DNA of 64,000 nucleotides from Saccharibacillus endophyticus (lineage in GTDB: Bacteria > Bacillota > Bacilli > Paenibacillales > Paenibacillaceae). Under the pieces are notes generated by a model. It was not told the origin of the DNA and did no database searches. It was given only the letters and a program-made list of their open reading frames with translations. The position numbers and the translations under genes are program-made. This document shows, piece by piece, positions 33,605 to 41,549 of the stretch. Position 1 is the first letter of the stretch; the number at the start of each line of letters is the position of its first letter. Where the stretch lies: assembly GCF_013185185.1 (NCBI RefSeq), contig NZ_JAAZWE010000002.1, positions 186,001-250,000 on the forward strand. The letters run 5' to 3'.

Positions 33605-33946
33605 TCAGGCTGCTTGCGAAGCCATTTCCCGACAAACTTCAGCGCATCGTTTGCACTGCTCCGCGCAGCGGCGGCAGTGCTCCATATCGTGCTTGGCGCA
33701 TTCGTCGCCGCAATCCTGACAAATTCGGGCGCAGAGTCCGCAAATTTGCGCCGCGTACGCACTGTTTTGCGTCATCGCTTTCGCGGCGAATTCGCACATA
33801 TCCGCGCACATCCGATCCAGGCGGATACATTCTTTCATCATCGCCACATCTTTTTCCTGCAAACAGGCGTCATAGCAGGTATTGCACGCTTCCATGCATT
33901 TCAGGCATTCGTCGATACATCGGCGCATTTCTTCTTTCGTCATCAC
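33605..33946 (-). CDS. Cysteine-rich four-helix-bundle copper-binding protein (DUF326/Csp-like)
   Basis: A 113-residue all-helical protein with 19 cysteines (residues 10, 14, 17, 21, 24, 28, 40, 47, 51, 69, 72, 76, 79, 83, 91, 94, 98, 101 and 105) placed mainly as CxxxC/CxxC on the inner faces of helices. This is the layout of copper storage protein Csp3 and DUF326, which sequester many Cu(I) ions. There is no signal peptide, so it is cytoplasmic. A good GGAGGAG ribosome binding site precedes ATG. No copper exporter or copper regulator is adjacent. Confidence 0.88.
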   Translation of the reverse strand: MMTKEEMRRCIDECLKCMEACNTCYDACLQEKDVAMMKECIRLDRMCADMCEFAAKAMTQNSAYAAQICGLCARICQDCGDECAKHDMEHCRRCAEQCKRCAEVCREMASQAA

Positions 33947-34031
33947 GTTCTCCTCCTTTATGTCAATCCGAAGTAAAGTCGTCTTCTATCATTACCCCGG
34001 GGCTTTTTGCATAAACGGGATTTTCGAAGGT

Positions 34032-35111
34032 TTACGATTTGGGATTGCGCCAATTTTTCGGATTCAGCCAGTGCGTCCACGGCTTCGGCGCATTCCGTTT
34101 GCTGTCGCCGTAATGCTCGACCAACCGGTTAAGGCGCTCCAACTGATAGCCGTAGGCTTGGATTTCGGCGGCTACGATCGACAATCGCATCGTGCTGCCT
34201 TCCTGCTGCTGCATATATTCTTTCATGGCCTGCGAGAAGCGTTCATTTTCTTCTTCGAGGTTTTGCCAAGGTAGGTCGTCCGGCTTCAGCTTGCCCTCGA
34301 ACTTCAATAATACGTGCTCGTGATACTTGATCATGTACTCCAACTGGTCGTCGAACAATTTGTCGAGCAGCAATGTTCTTGCCGTAGGGAAATAATGCTC
34401 CTCGACCGCCTCCACGACCTCTGTTCCTTTGCGCAACGTATGCAGCATTTGTTTGTAAACGACGAGATGGCGGCTTTCCGTATAGGAAGGACGTCTGCGT
34501 TTATGTTGATCCTCTTCCAGCAGATTATACTTTTCCGTCAACGACTGGATCGAACCTTCCAACGCTTTTTGTTCGTCGCGGAATACATTTTCCTTGATCT
34601 CGTCCGAGACAGCCGTACGCATCAGCAGCGAAAGCTGGCTGAACGTCGATTGGATCTGACCGATAAACTGCTCGCGCGGCTTCGGCGGCAGAACAACCAC
34701 ATTAATGAAGAAAGCCGAAAAAATCCCGATGACGCTGATCAGGAAGCGATTGAGCGCAAAACCCAAATCTCCCGACGCTTCCATAACGGAGATGACGGTC
34801 ACGAGCGTCAGTCCGATCGTGTCGGCGCGCTTCATCTTCAGGCAGATCATGATGACCACAATACAGGTTAATCCGACCGCGATCGGTTCGCTGGACAACA
34901 GTCGTCCCGCCGTAACCGCAATAACGGCCCCCAACGTATTGGTCAACAATTGATCGAGAAAATACGTCCATGACTTGTAAATGGTAGGCTGCATGGCAAA
35001 AATAGCCGCAATCGCAGCGATGACGGGCGGCGTCAGGTTGAGCAGCGTCGTCAGATATAGAGCCAGGGTTACCGCAATCCCCGTTTTCAGCATGCGTGCG
35101 CCGAAATTCAC
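34032..35111 (-). CDS. Aromatic acid exporter family membrane protein (ArAE/FUSC-type)
   Basis: A 359-residue protein. The N-terminal half has about six membrane segments (GARMLKTGIAVTLALYLTTL, then PPVIAAIAAIFAMQPTIYKS and ADTIGLTLVTVISVMEASG). The C-terminal half (about 165-345) is soluble and helical, with charged residues, as in ArAE_1 proteins. The start is GTG 35111, preceded by AGGAGG 7 bases upstream; earlier ATGs lack one. Family members export aromatic or hydroxylated aromatic acids; the substrate here is unknown. It is a single-gene unit whose upstream region contains a leader-like terminator. Confidence 0.8.
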   Translation of the reverse strand: MNFGARMLKTGIAVTLALYLTTLLNLTPPVIAAIAAIFAMQPTIYKSWTYFLDQLLTNTLGAVIAVTAGRLLSSEPIAVGLTCIVVIMICLKMKRADTIGLTLVTVISVMEASGDLGFALNRFLISVIGIFSAFFINVVVLPPKPREQFIGQIQSTFSQLSLLMRTAVSDEIKENVFRDEQKALEGSIQSLTEKYNLLEEDQHKRRRPSYTESRHLVVYKQMLHTLRKGTEVVEAVEEHYFPTARTLLLDKLFDDQLEYMIKYHEHVLLKFEGKLKPDDLPWQNLEEENERFSQAMKEYMQQQEGSTMRLSIVAAEIQAYGYQLERLNRLVEHYGDSKRNAPKPWTHWLNPKNWRNPKS

Positions 35112-35173
35112 GCCGATTCCTCCTTTGTTCGTACGGGTCGATTCCCCCATATTACCCGTTATCGGGGCGGTGC

Positions 35174-35190
35174 TACACATTAGGTGTGTA
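35174..35190. promoter_or_regulatory. Inverted repeat in the exporter 5' region
   Basis: TACACA-TTAGG-TGTGTA, a perfect 6-bp inverted repeat in the leader, between a TATACT -10-like element (minus, 35230-35225) and the start. It could be an operator; no regulator gene is adjacent. Confidence 0.35.
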
Positions 35191-35275
35191 CGCAAACTTG
35201 CTCCGAACGATCGCTTGATTTCTTAGTATAACCGTTCCCTCCCCGTCGACGCAAAGGCCCGATAAAAATCCGAAC

Positions 35276-35315
35276 AAAAAAAGGGGACCGCAGCGCTCGT
35301 TAGCGCCCGCGGTCC
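35276..35315 (-). terminator. Orphan minus-strand terminator in the exporter/ThrE divergent region
   Basis: GGACCGC...GCGGTCC with an inner GCGCT-CGTT-AGCGC, followed on the minus strand by CCCC and seven U. No minus-strand gene ends upstream of it, so it is either in the long leader of the exporter gene or ends a small transcript starting near 35360. Confidence 0.7.
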
Positions 35316-35373
35316 TGAATATATATTTCTAAGGGGGTTGTAGGTATAGAATAAACACGAAAGCTTAAAACAA

Positions 35374-35393
35374 ACTGAAAATCAGATTTCAGT
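35374..35393. promoter_or_regulatory. Inverted repeat upstream of the ThrE pair
   Basis: ACTGAAA-ATCAGA-TTTCAGT (7-bp arms) is just upstream of a TACAAT element near 35400, where it would flank a weak -35. Operator candidate. Confidence 0.35.
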
Positions 35394-35454
35394 TGTGTTA
35401 CAATAAGTTGCCATGTGTTGTCATGAACGAAAAGACGAAGGAGAAATAAACGTT

Positions 35455-36210
35455 TTGGAACAAAAAACTTCCATTTACGAAACGATAGAGTTATGTCTGC
35501 TGGCTGGAAAAGTCATGCTTCAAAGCGGCGCCGAAACCTACCGGGTCGAAGATACGATGGTACGGATCGCCACGGCTTTCGGGTTGACCGAAAGTCATAG
35601 TTACGTGACGCCGACCGTCATCATGTTCTCGACCAGCGGGGAACAGCCGGCCAAGCTGATCCGCATCGAAGAACGCACGACCGACCTGAATAAAATCGCC
35701 GAAGTGAATGCCATTTCCCGTCAAATCGCATCCGGTGAATTATCGGCGCGCGATGCCAAAACCTTGCTGCTCCAAGCGGAGTCGGCACCGTTCGGTTATA
35801 AGCTTCCCGTTCAGATCCTCGCCGCCGCGCTGACCAGCGCTTGCTTCCTGATTATGTTCGGCGGCAGTTGGCCCGACTTTCCTGCCGCTTTTATCGCGGG
35901 CGGGGCGGGACTCGCCGCGTCCGTCTGGCTGCACCGGATCGTACAGGTCAAGTTTTTCGCGGAATTCTCCGCGGCTTTGTTAGTGGGACTGCTGGCTCTT
36001 CTATTCATTTGGGGCGGGTTCGGATATGAATTCGACCGGATCGCGGTCGGTTCCGTCATGCCGCTCGTGCCGGGTTTGCTCATTACTAACGCGATTCGCG
36101 ATCTGATGGCAGGCCATCTCGTATCCGGCATTTCCAAAGGGGCAGACGCTTGCCTGACGGCTTTCGCCATCGGCGCGGGCATCGCCGTCGCTTTAATCTT
36201 TTTCCATTAG
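35455..36210 (+). CDS. Threonine/serine exporter ThrE-type, N-terminal-domain subunit
   Basis: A 251-residue protein of the ThrE N-terminal family (PF06738). The soluble N-terminal part carries GKVMLQSGAETYRVEDTMVR and SYVTPTVIMFSTSG, then about five membrane segments follow (IQVAL-like VQILAAALTSACFLIMFGGS onward). The start is TTG 35455 (LEQKTSIYETIE) with AAGGAG 11 bases upstream; an ATG 42 bases earlier in frame has none. The partner with the C-terminal domain begins 14 bases downstream, so the two halves of ThrE are split into adjacent genes, as in YjjP/YjjB. Confidence 0.85.
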   Translation: MEQKTSIYETIELCLLAGKVMLQSGAETYRVEDTMVRIATAFGLTESHSYVTPTVIMFSTSGEQPAKLIRIEERTTDLNKIAEVNAISRQIASGELSARDAKTLLLQAESAPFGYKLPVQILAAALTSACFLIMFGGSWPDFPAAFIAGGAGLAASVWLHRIVQVKFFAEFSAALLVGLLALLFIWGGFGYEFDRIAVGSVMPLVPGLLITNAIRDLMAGHLVSGISKGADACLTAFAIGAGIAVALIFFH

Positions 36211-36224
36211 GAGGATAAACGTCA

Positions 36225-36653
36225 ATGTGGGCTCATTTTTTGACTAGTTTTTTTGCCGCCGCCTCATTCGTGATCCTGTTCAATGCGCCGAAAAAGTCGC
36301 TTTTTCACTGCGGCCTCGTCGGAATGCTCGGCTGGGTGCTGTACGTGTTCATACGCGGCGAGATCGGGGAAGCGCCCGCGACGCTCGCCGCTTCGCTGCT
36401 CGTCGGCATTTTGTGCCAGTTGTTCGCGAAATTTTACCGGACGCCGGTGATCATCTTCAGCGTCGCCGGCATTATCCCGCTCGTTCCCGGCGGCATGGCG
36501 TACAACGCGATGCGACGCTTTGTCGAGAATCGGTATGACGAAGCGCTCCAGATCGGCGCGCAGACATTGATGATCGCGGGCGCGATCGCGGCAGGCCTTG
36601 TACTGTCGGAAGTATTGAACCAGATGCTGCGCCGTCGGCCGAAAACCGTCTGA
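36225..36653 (+). CDS. Threonine/serine exporter ThrE-type, C-terminal-domain subunit
   Basis: A 142-residue four- to five-helix membrane protein (PF12821 type) with FAKFYRTPVIIFSVAGIIPL, then VPGGMAYNAMRRFVENRYD, the conserved core of the C-terminal ThrE half. It follows the partner gene by 14 bases with TAGGAGG as ribosome binding site, and is closed by a strong terminator. Together the pair forms a probable amino acid exporter; substrate specificity is inferred from family. Confidence 0.87.
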   Translation: MWAHFLTSFFAAASFVILFNAPKKSLFHCGLVGMLGWVLYVFIRGEIGEAPATLAASLLVGILCQLFAKFYRTPVIIFSVAGIIPLVPGGMAYNAMRRFVENRYDEALQIGAQTLMIAGAIAAGLVLSEVLNQMLRRRPKTV

Positions 36654-36724
36654 CCCCGCTTGATCGCATCGGGAATCGAAACGCGGCGAATAATCAGTCG
36701 CGAAGGACATCCGATGCCGAAACG

Positions 36725-36764
36725 AAAAAGCCTGTCCGCGACTGCTATGCGGATAGGCTTTTTT
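36725..36764. terminator. Bidirectional terminator between ThrE pair and nasC
   Basis: AAAAAGCCT.TCCGC...GCGGA.AGGCTTTTTT stem-loop with A and U tracts. Confidence 0.9.
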
Positions 36765-36845
36765 ACATGCTCTCGGCTCGACATCATACGATGGAATATT
36801 CGGCGAGATTTCGATCACGGAAGCTTGCCTCCGACGGATGCACGG

Positions 36846-38984
36846 TTACCTTTGTCCGCTTCCCGCGTAAGGAAGCACGCGGACCGGCGTCGTCTTGAAG
36901 CCGGGCATTTTGCAGTTCGGGTCCAGATCGGGCAGCGTTGCGCGGTTGACGTTCTGGATGCCTCCCCAATGCATGGGAGCGAATACCGTATCTTCGCGAA
37001 TCTTGTCGGTCACCCGGCCGCGCGCGTAGAACTCTCCGGCTTCGGATACGACTTGCACCCAGTCTCCGTCGCGGATTTTCATTTTTTTTGCGGCGGCGGG
37101 ATGCAGTTCCAGGAAGTTCGCGACTTCCCGTGCTTCCAGCGTCGGACTTCGATGCGTCTGCACGCCCGTCAAATAATGCGCCAACACCCGGCCGTTCGTC
37201 AGCAGCAGCGGATAATCGGCGGATACGGCTTTGGCGTCCGCTTCTTCCTGCTCCGGGGACGAAAAAACCGCCAGGCCGTCTACGTGGCCGAACGTCTTTT
37301 CGAACATCAATCCGCTGCCCGATTCCTGTTCCCCGCACGGCCAGTATATGCCTTCTTCCCGGCGGAGCCGCGCGTACGTGATACCGGAATAGTCGGCGCG
37401 CCCGCCGCGGCTGGCAGCCCGCAGCTCGTCGAAAATCGATTCGGCCGAATCGAAAGAAAACAGGTCGCCGCTGCCCAACCGAGCTGCCGCGTCGCACAGG
37501 ATCGCCCAATCGTGCCGGCATTCCCCCGGAGCAGGACGCGCCGCTTCGCGCAGCAGAACGCGACCTTCCAGGTTCGTCAGCGTGCCTTCGTTCTCCATGT
37601 ACGAAGTGACCGGAAGCACGACGTCGGCCAGCACCGCGGTTTCCGACAGGAACATGTCCGCCACGATCAGCCCGTTCAGCTTCTTCAGCGCTTCTTCGAC
37701 CAACGAAACGTTAGGATTGGAAACGATCGGATTCGAACCCATCACGAACAACGTGCGAATTTCGTTCCGATGGATTTTTTCCATCATCTCGTACGCGGAT
37801 ACTCCGGCTCTCGGAATGCGGTCCGGGTCCACTTTCCAGACGGAAGCGACATATGCCCGATCGGCTTCGTTTTCGATCGAGCGGTACCCGGGCAGTTGAT
37901 CGGCTTTTTGTCCGTGTTCGCGTCCGCCTTGGCCGTTGCCTTGCCCCGTGATCGCGCCGTACCCGCAGCCTTCCCGCCCGATCTTGCCGGTGGCGAGTAC
38001 CAGGTTCAAGAACTCTCGAACCGCCAGATGCCCGTCCGTCTGCTGTTCGACGCCTCTCGCCGTCATGATCATGCCGGTGCGGGCGCTTCCGTACAAGATC
38101 GCCGCCCTGCGGATCGCTTGTTCGTCCACGCCGCAAATCCGCGCCGTTTCGGATAACGGCATCTGCCGAAGCGCGCGCTGTTTCAATTCGTCGAAGCCCC
38201 GCGTTCTTTCGGCAATGAACGCTTCGTCGATCAGGCCTTCTTCGATCAATACGTTCAGCATGCCGGACGCAAGCGCGGCGTCCGTGCCGGGACGGATCGG
38301 AAGATGCAGATCCGAAGCGGCCGCCGTCGCGGTGGCGCGGGGATCGATCACGATGATGCAAGCCCCGTTTTCGCGCGCCCTGTTGAAGTAGGGCATCAGC
38401 GTGGGCTGGCATTCCGCCACGTTCGTGCCGGCCAACACGATGCATTCCGCGCGCGGAATATCCGACAACCGAAACGTCAGCCCGCGATCGATGCCGAACG
38501 TCTTGCTGCCTGCGGAAGCCGCCGCGGACATGCAAAACCTGCCGTTGTAGTCGATATATTTCGTCCCGAGCGCAAGTCGGGCGAATTTGCCGAGCAAATA
38601 CGCCGATTCGTTGGAAAGCGACCCTCCGCCGTAAACGCCGACGGAGTCCGGCCCGTACGCCTCGGAAGAGGAAGCCAGCAATCCCGTCGCCGCCGTCAGC
38701 GCCTCTTCCCAAGTCGCGCGGACTAATTTCCCATCCCGCCGAATCATCGGGTGCAACAACCTTTCCCGACTCAGCGCATGTTGATGCGCGTTCTGGCCTT
38801 TGACGCAGAGCCGGCCTTCGGAAGCGGCGTTGTTTTCTCCCCGCGCGCTGATTTCGGGGCGTTCATTCTTTTCTTCGAGGCGTTCCAGCCTGATCTTGCA
38901 CTGCACGCTGCAAAATGGACATTGCGTGCTCTTCGAGAAAAACGGGACGTCGAGGGATAGACTGCCGAGCGAAGCGCCTGACAT
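36846..38984 (-). CDS. nasC: Assimilatory nitrate reductase catalytic subunit
   Basis: A 712-residue molybdopterin oxidoreductase that reduces nitrate to nitrite. The N-terminal [4Fe-4S] site is Cys22, Cys25, Cys29 and Cys60 (CPFCSVQC...GRLCVKG). Molybdopterin-binding parts include GVYGGGSLSNESAYLLGKFA, then GTNVAECQPTLMPY and RGVEQQTDGH, and the C-terminal domain has FAPMHWGGIQNVNRATL. The start at 38984 (MSGASLGSL) follows GGAGG; an ATG 36 bases earlier lacks one. It lies 40 bases downstream of nasB in one operon. No nitrite reductase (nasDE) is visible in this window. Confidence 0.95.
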   Translation of the reverse strand: MSGASLGSLSLDVPFFSKSTQCPFCSVQCKIRLERLEEKNERPEISARGENNAASEGRLCVKGQNAHQHALSRERLLHPMIRRDGKLVRATWEEALTAATGLLASSSEAYGPDSVGVYGGGSLSNESAYLLGKFARLALGTKYIDYNGRFCMSAAASAGSKTFGIDRGLTFRLSDIPRAECIVLAGTNVAECQPTLMPYFNRARENGACIIVIDPRATATAAASDLHLPIRPGTDAALASGMLNVLIEEGLIDEAFIAERTRGFDELKQRALRQMPLSETARICGVDEQAIRRAAILYGSARTGMIMTARGVEQQTDGHLAVREFLNLVLATGKIGREGCGYGAITGQGNGQGGREHGQKADQLPGYRSIENEADRAYVASVWKVDPDRIPRAGVSAYEMMEKIHRNEIRTLFVMGSNPIVSNPNVSLVEEALKKLNGLIVADMFLSETAVLADVVLPVTSYMENEGTLTNLEGRVLLREAARPAPGECRHDWAILCDAAARLGSGDLFSFDSAESIFDELRAASRGGRADYSGITYARLRREEGIYWPCGEQESGSGLMFEKTFGHVDGLAVFSSPEQEEADAKAVSADYPLLLTNGRVLAHYLTGVQTHRSPTLEAREVANFLELHPAAAKKMKIRDGDWVQVVSEAGEFYARGRVTDKIREDTVFAPMHWGGIQNVNRATLPDLDPNCKMPGFKTTPVRVLPYAGSGQR

Positions 38985-39024
38985 GGTAATTCCTCCTGTT
39001 CGATCATTCGATTTTTTCATGGAT

Positions 39025-41193
39025 TCAATTTATGGCGGGCACGGACTGCGTTTGCCGTTCGAAGCGATCGGCGAGCTGCTCGCGAAGCCCGCGGTCGGAT
39101 AACGTCTCCCGAACAGACCGCAGACCCGCCCGGGCGAACCATTCCCAGAGCGCTTCGCCGTAATAGGCGTCTTCGCGGTATAACTGAAGCAGCGCTTCGC
39201 CGAAAACCGCGGCTTCTTCCGCGTTGTTCGCGATGCCGATCAATTCCCCTTGGCGGACCGGATGCTCCGCATGCCCGCCGGCGTATAGCTCCCAGCCCGC
39301 CGGACAGCGCTTCAGTCCGATATCGCGGACCAGGACGCCCGAAGGATATCCGGGCCCGTCCGACACGGCCGCTTTGATCGAAGCAGGCAGCGTGGCGGCT
39401 TTCCAGCGCGCGTTCCACCTGCTGCCGATGCTCAGAGCTTCGCTCGGCGGCATCGATCGACCGTCGGGCCCCGCCGTATGCACGACAGCTTCGGCTCTCG
39501 CATGATTACGGATTCGGCCGTACGGTTCAGCTTCATTCTTCGACAGGCCTCCGCTTACGTAATACAACACGGCCGGCCGGCAAACTTCGCAGCCTTCCGC
39601 CCATTTTTTCTCCGGCACCAGCCTCAATTCGCCCAAGTCGACGGAAGCTTCCGAAGGCAGAGCACGCAGTGCTTCTCGCGCAGCGGCTTTAAGCCCGGCT
39701 TGGCCGAACGGCATGCAGTCGCACAACGCCTCTTCGATCGGTTCTTTCTCTTTTGCCTCCGTCTTTGCAGACGAGACGCCGCCCGATTTGGCGTACTCGA
39801 CGAGCGCGGCGACCATCGGTCGGCAGCCGCCGCAGGAACCGGAAGCGCCCGTAGCCTGCTTGACGCCGTCGGCGGTAGAGGCTCCTCCGCCCGTCACCGC
39901 CATCAGGATCGCCGCTTTGGTTACGTCGTTGCAGGCGCATACCTTATCTTCGTCGGGCAGCGCGGCCGCGGCTTCCTGCGCGCCGCTTCGACTTTGTTCG
40001 CCGCAACCGGAAGGCAGCGCCGCAACAAAGGCTTCATTCCGGATCAGCTTCAGCAGCGCGCCGGATTCGGAGGTGTCTCCGTACAGGATCGCGCCGGCGA
40101 TCCTGCCTTCTCTCATCGTCACTTTCCGGTAAACGCCGCGGATTCCGTCTTCGCTCCGCTGCGCGACGTCGACGGCTTCTTCGCGGATATCGCCCGCGGA
40201 AAACACATCCACGCCGGAAACTTTGAGCTGCGCATATACCGTCGAACCTTTGTACGGCTCCGACGGCTTATCGCATAATCTTCGCGCCAATAATTTGGCC
40301 TGCTCGTAGAGCGGAGATACGAGACCGTAAGCGATTCCCCGGTGTTCGGCGCATTCGCCGATCGCATAAACGCCCGGAACGTTCGTCCGGAGATCATCGT
40401 CGACCACGATCCCGCGGTTGACGATGATCCCGCTGGCCGAAGCCAGCGCGGTATTCGGCTTAATCCCTACCGCCAGAACGACCAGATCGGCTTTTGTCCG
40501 GCTTCCGTCGGCAAACAGCAGACCTTTCGCTCGTCCTACGCCGGTGATGCTTTCGGTAACGGCATTCAAGCGAAAAGTCATGCCTTGCTTTTCCAATTCC
40601 CGCCGCAGCATGCCCGCCGATGCGTAATCCAACTGGCGGTTCATAAGAAAAGAAGCATTGTGGATCACTTCCGCTTCCATGCCGAGATTAAGCAGTCCCC
40701 GGGCCGCCTCCAATCCGAGCAGGCCGCCTCCGATGACCGCGGCTCTGCGTCCCGTCTCCGAAGCGCGGATCATGGCCGAACAGTCTTCGAGATTCCGGAA
40801 CGAGATGACGCCTTTTTTCTCGACGCCCGGTATAGGCGGAACGAAAGCGGAGGAACCAGTCGCGATGATCAAGCGGTCCCAAGGGATTCTAAGCCCCGAT
40901 GCCGTCTCGACCTCTTTGCGTTCGCCGGCATGAATACGCGTCGCGCGTTCGCCGGTATATAAAGCGATGCCATGTTCGCGGTACCATTCGTACGGATTGA
41001 GCACGATCTCGTCCATAGAAGCGCTGCCTTGAAGAACTTTGGACAGCAGGATGCGGTTGTAGTTGGGATGGCGTTCTTCCCCGATTACCGCAATCTCGTA
41101 ACGCTCGGCGTCCAGTTTCAATACTTCTTCCAAACAGCGGATGCCTGCCATGCCGTTGCCGACCACGACCAACCTGAGTTTTTGCTTGAGCAT
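39025..41193 (-). CDS. nasB: Assimilatory nitrate reductase electron-transfer subunit, FAD/BFD type
   Basis: A 722-residue NasB/NirB-type flavoprotein passing electrons from NAD(P)H to NasC. FAD-binding VVVGNGMAGIRC (9-20) and NAD-binding AVIGGGLLGLEAARGL (152-167) form the disulfide-reductase part. Two BFD [2Fe-2S] modules follow: Cys419, Cys421, Cys454, Cys457 and Cys491, Cys493, Cys535, Cys538. The end (about 600-700) is a nitrite/sulfite-reductase ferredoxin-like half domain without its siroheme part, as expected for NasB. GAGAGGG precedes the ATG. Transcription starts about 135 bases upstream and passes through a leader with a regulated terminator. Confidence 0.93.
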   Translation of the reverse strand: MLKQKLRLVVVGNGMAGIRCLEEVLKLDAERYEIAVIGEERHPNYNRILLSKVLQGSASMDEIVLNPYEWYREHGIALYTGERATRIHAGERKEVETASGLRIPWDRLIIATGSSAFVPPIPGVEKKGVISFRNLEDCSAMIRASETGRRAAVIGGGLLGLEAARGLLNLGMEAEVIHNASFLMNRQLDYASAGMLRRELEKQGMTFRLNAVTESITGVGRAKGLLFADGSRTKADLVVLAVGIKPNTALASASGIIVNRGIVVDDDLRTNVPGVYAIGECAEHRGIAYGLVSPLYEQAKLLARRLCDKPSEPYKGSTVYAQLKVSGVDVFSAGDIREEAVDVAQRSEDGIRGVYRKVTMREGRIAGAILYGDTSESGALLKLIRNEAFVAALPSGCGEQSRSGAQEAAAALPDEDKVCACNDVTKAAILMAVTGGGASTADGVKQATGASGSCGGCRPMVAALVEYAKSGGVSSAKTEAKEKEPIEEALCDCMPFGQAGLKAAAREALRALPSEASVDLGELRLVPEKKWAEGCEVCRPAVLYYVSGGLSKNEAEPYGRIRNHARAEAVVHTAGPDGRSMPPSEALSIGSRWNARWKAATLPASIKAAVSDGPGYPSGVLVRDIGLKRCPAGWELYAGGHAEHPVRQGELIGIANNAEEAAVFGEALLQLYREDAYYGEALWEWFARAGLRSVRETLSDRGLREQLADRFERQTQSVPAIN

Positions 41194-41247
41194 GCTTCAT
41201 CCCTCTCTTATCCATCCAGATTCGTCGTTTCTTATAAATGCGGACAT

Positions 41248-41287
41248 AAAAAGCCTACTTTCTTTCGCGCGGAAAGAAGAGTAGGCT
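41248..41287 (-). terminator. Leader terminator upstream of nasB
   Basis: Minus strand AGCCTACT-C-TTCTTTC-CGCGC-GAAAGAA-AGTAGGCT, a 15-bp stem with a bulged C, then UUUUU. It ends 54 bases before the nasB start, with no upstream gene on this strand, so it can only attenuate the nas operon. Confidence 0.9.
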
Positions 41288-41322
41288 GCGCTGCCGATGC
41301 GATGCGGTACACCGTTGTACCG
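41284..41322 (-). promoter_or_regulatory. Candidate ANTAR-protein antitermination element (dual hexaloop) in the nasBC leader
   Basis: Two tandem hairpins on the minus strand. P1 is CGGTAC-AACGGT-GTACCG (41322-41305), a 6-bp stem with a hexaloop having A1 and G4. P2 is GGC-AGCGCA-GCC (41295-41284), a short GC stem with a hexaloop again having A1 and G4; its 3' arm overlaps the 5' arm of the terminator, so P2 and terminator are mutually exclusive. P1 begins about 8 nt after the predicted start. This is the recognition layout of ANTAR RNA-binding regulators such as NasR and EutV. P2's stem is short, the weakest point. Confidence 0.7.
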
Positions 41323-41335
41323 AATGACTATTCAC

Positions 41336-41364
41336 AGATTAGGCGATGAAACTATGGAAGTCAA
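41336..41364 (-). promoter_or_regulatory. nasB promoter
   Basis: Minus strand TTGACT (41364-41359), a 17-base spacer and TAATCT (41341-41336); predicted start about 41329. The -10 is poor (3 of 6), as expected for an activator-dependent promoter with a TnrA box at about -50. Confidence 0.6.
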
Positions 41365-41370
41365 TATATA

Positions 41371-41387
41371 TGTAATTTAAAATAACA
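41371..41387. promoter_or_regulatory. TnrA/GlnR box
   Basis: TGTAA-TTTAAAA-TAACA, a perfect match to TGTNA-N7-TNACA. Its centre is about 50 bases upstream of the predicted nasB start, the position at which TnrA activates in Bacillus. This ties the operon to nitrogen limitation in addition to the leader. Confidence 0.75.
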
Positions 41388-41465
41388 TAAAATGATAACT
41401 ATTTATTGATTATATCCTTGTTAGATCAGCTTTACTATAAATTTAATTAAATTTTGTGAGTTATA

Positions 41466-41494
41466 TTGACATTGTTTATTTTAATTTTTATACT
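41466..41494 (+). promoter_or_regulatory. Nitrate transporter promoter
   Basis: TTGACA (41466-41471), a 17-base spacer and TATACT (41489-41494); predicted start about 41501. A near-consensus sigma-A promoter, suggesting constant initiation with regulation at the leader. Confidence 0.85.
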
Positions 41495-41506
41495 TTGCTT
41501 ATTCCG

Positions 41507-41549
41507 AGGCCGCACAACGATGTACGGTCTTTATCCGGCAACGAGGCCG
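41507..41549 (+). promoter_or_regulatory. Candidate ANTAR-protein antitermination element (dual hexaloop) in the transporter leader
   Basis: P1 is AGGCCGCAC-AACGAT-GTACGGTCT (41507-41530): nine base-pair positions with one C-A mismatch and a hexaloop AACGAT having A1 and G4. P2 is CGGC-AACGAG-GCCG (41536-41549): four GC pairs and the hexaloop AACGAG, again A1 and G4. The P1 loop shares AACG-N-T with the P1 loop of the opposite nasB leader. P2's 3' arm lies inside the terminator's 5' arm. P1 begins about 7 nt after the predicted start. Confidence 0.8.

Noticed and set aside
36660..38156. 498-codon plus-strand frame antisense to nasC
   Set aside because: nasC carries the full Fe-S and molybdopterin motifs; the opposite frame has no motif or start signal.
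41419..41436. Second TnrA box near the transporter promoter
   Set aside because: TGTTA is followed by TTACT only with an 8-base spacer and a mismatch, and it lies about 70 bases from the start; not convincing.
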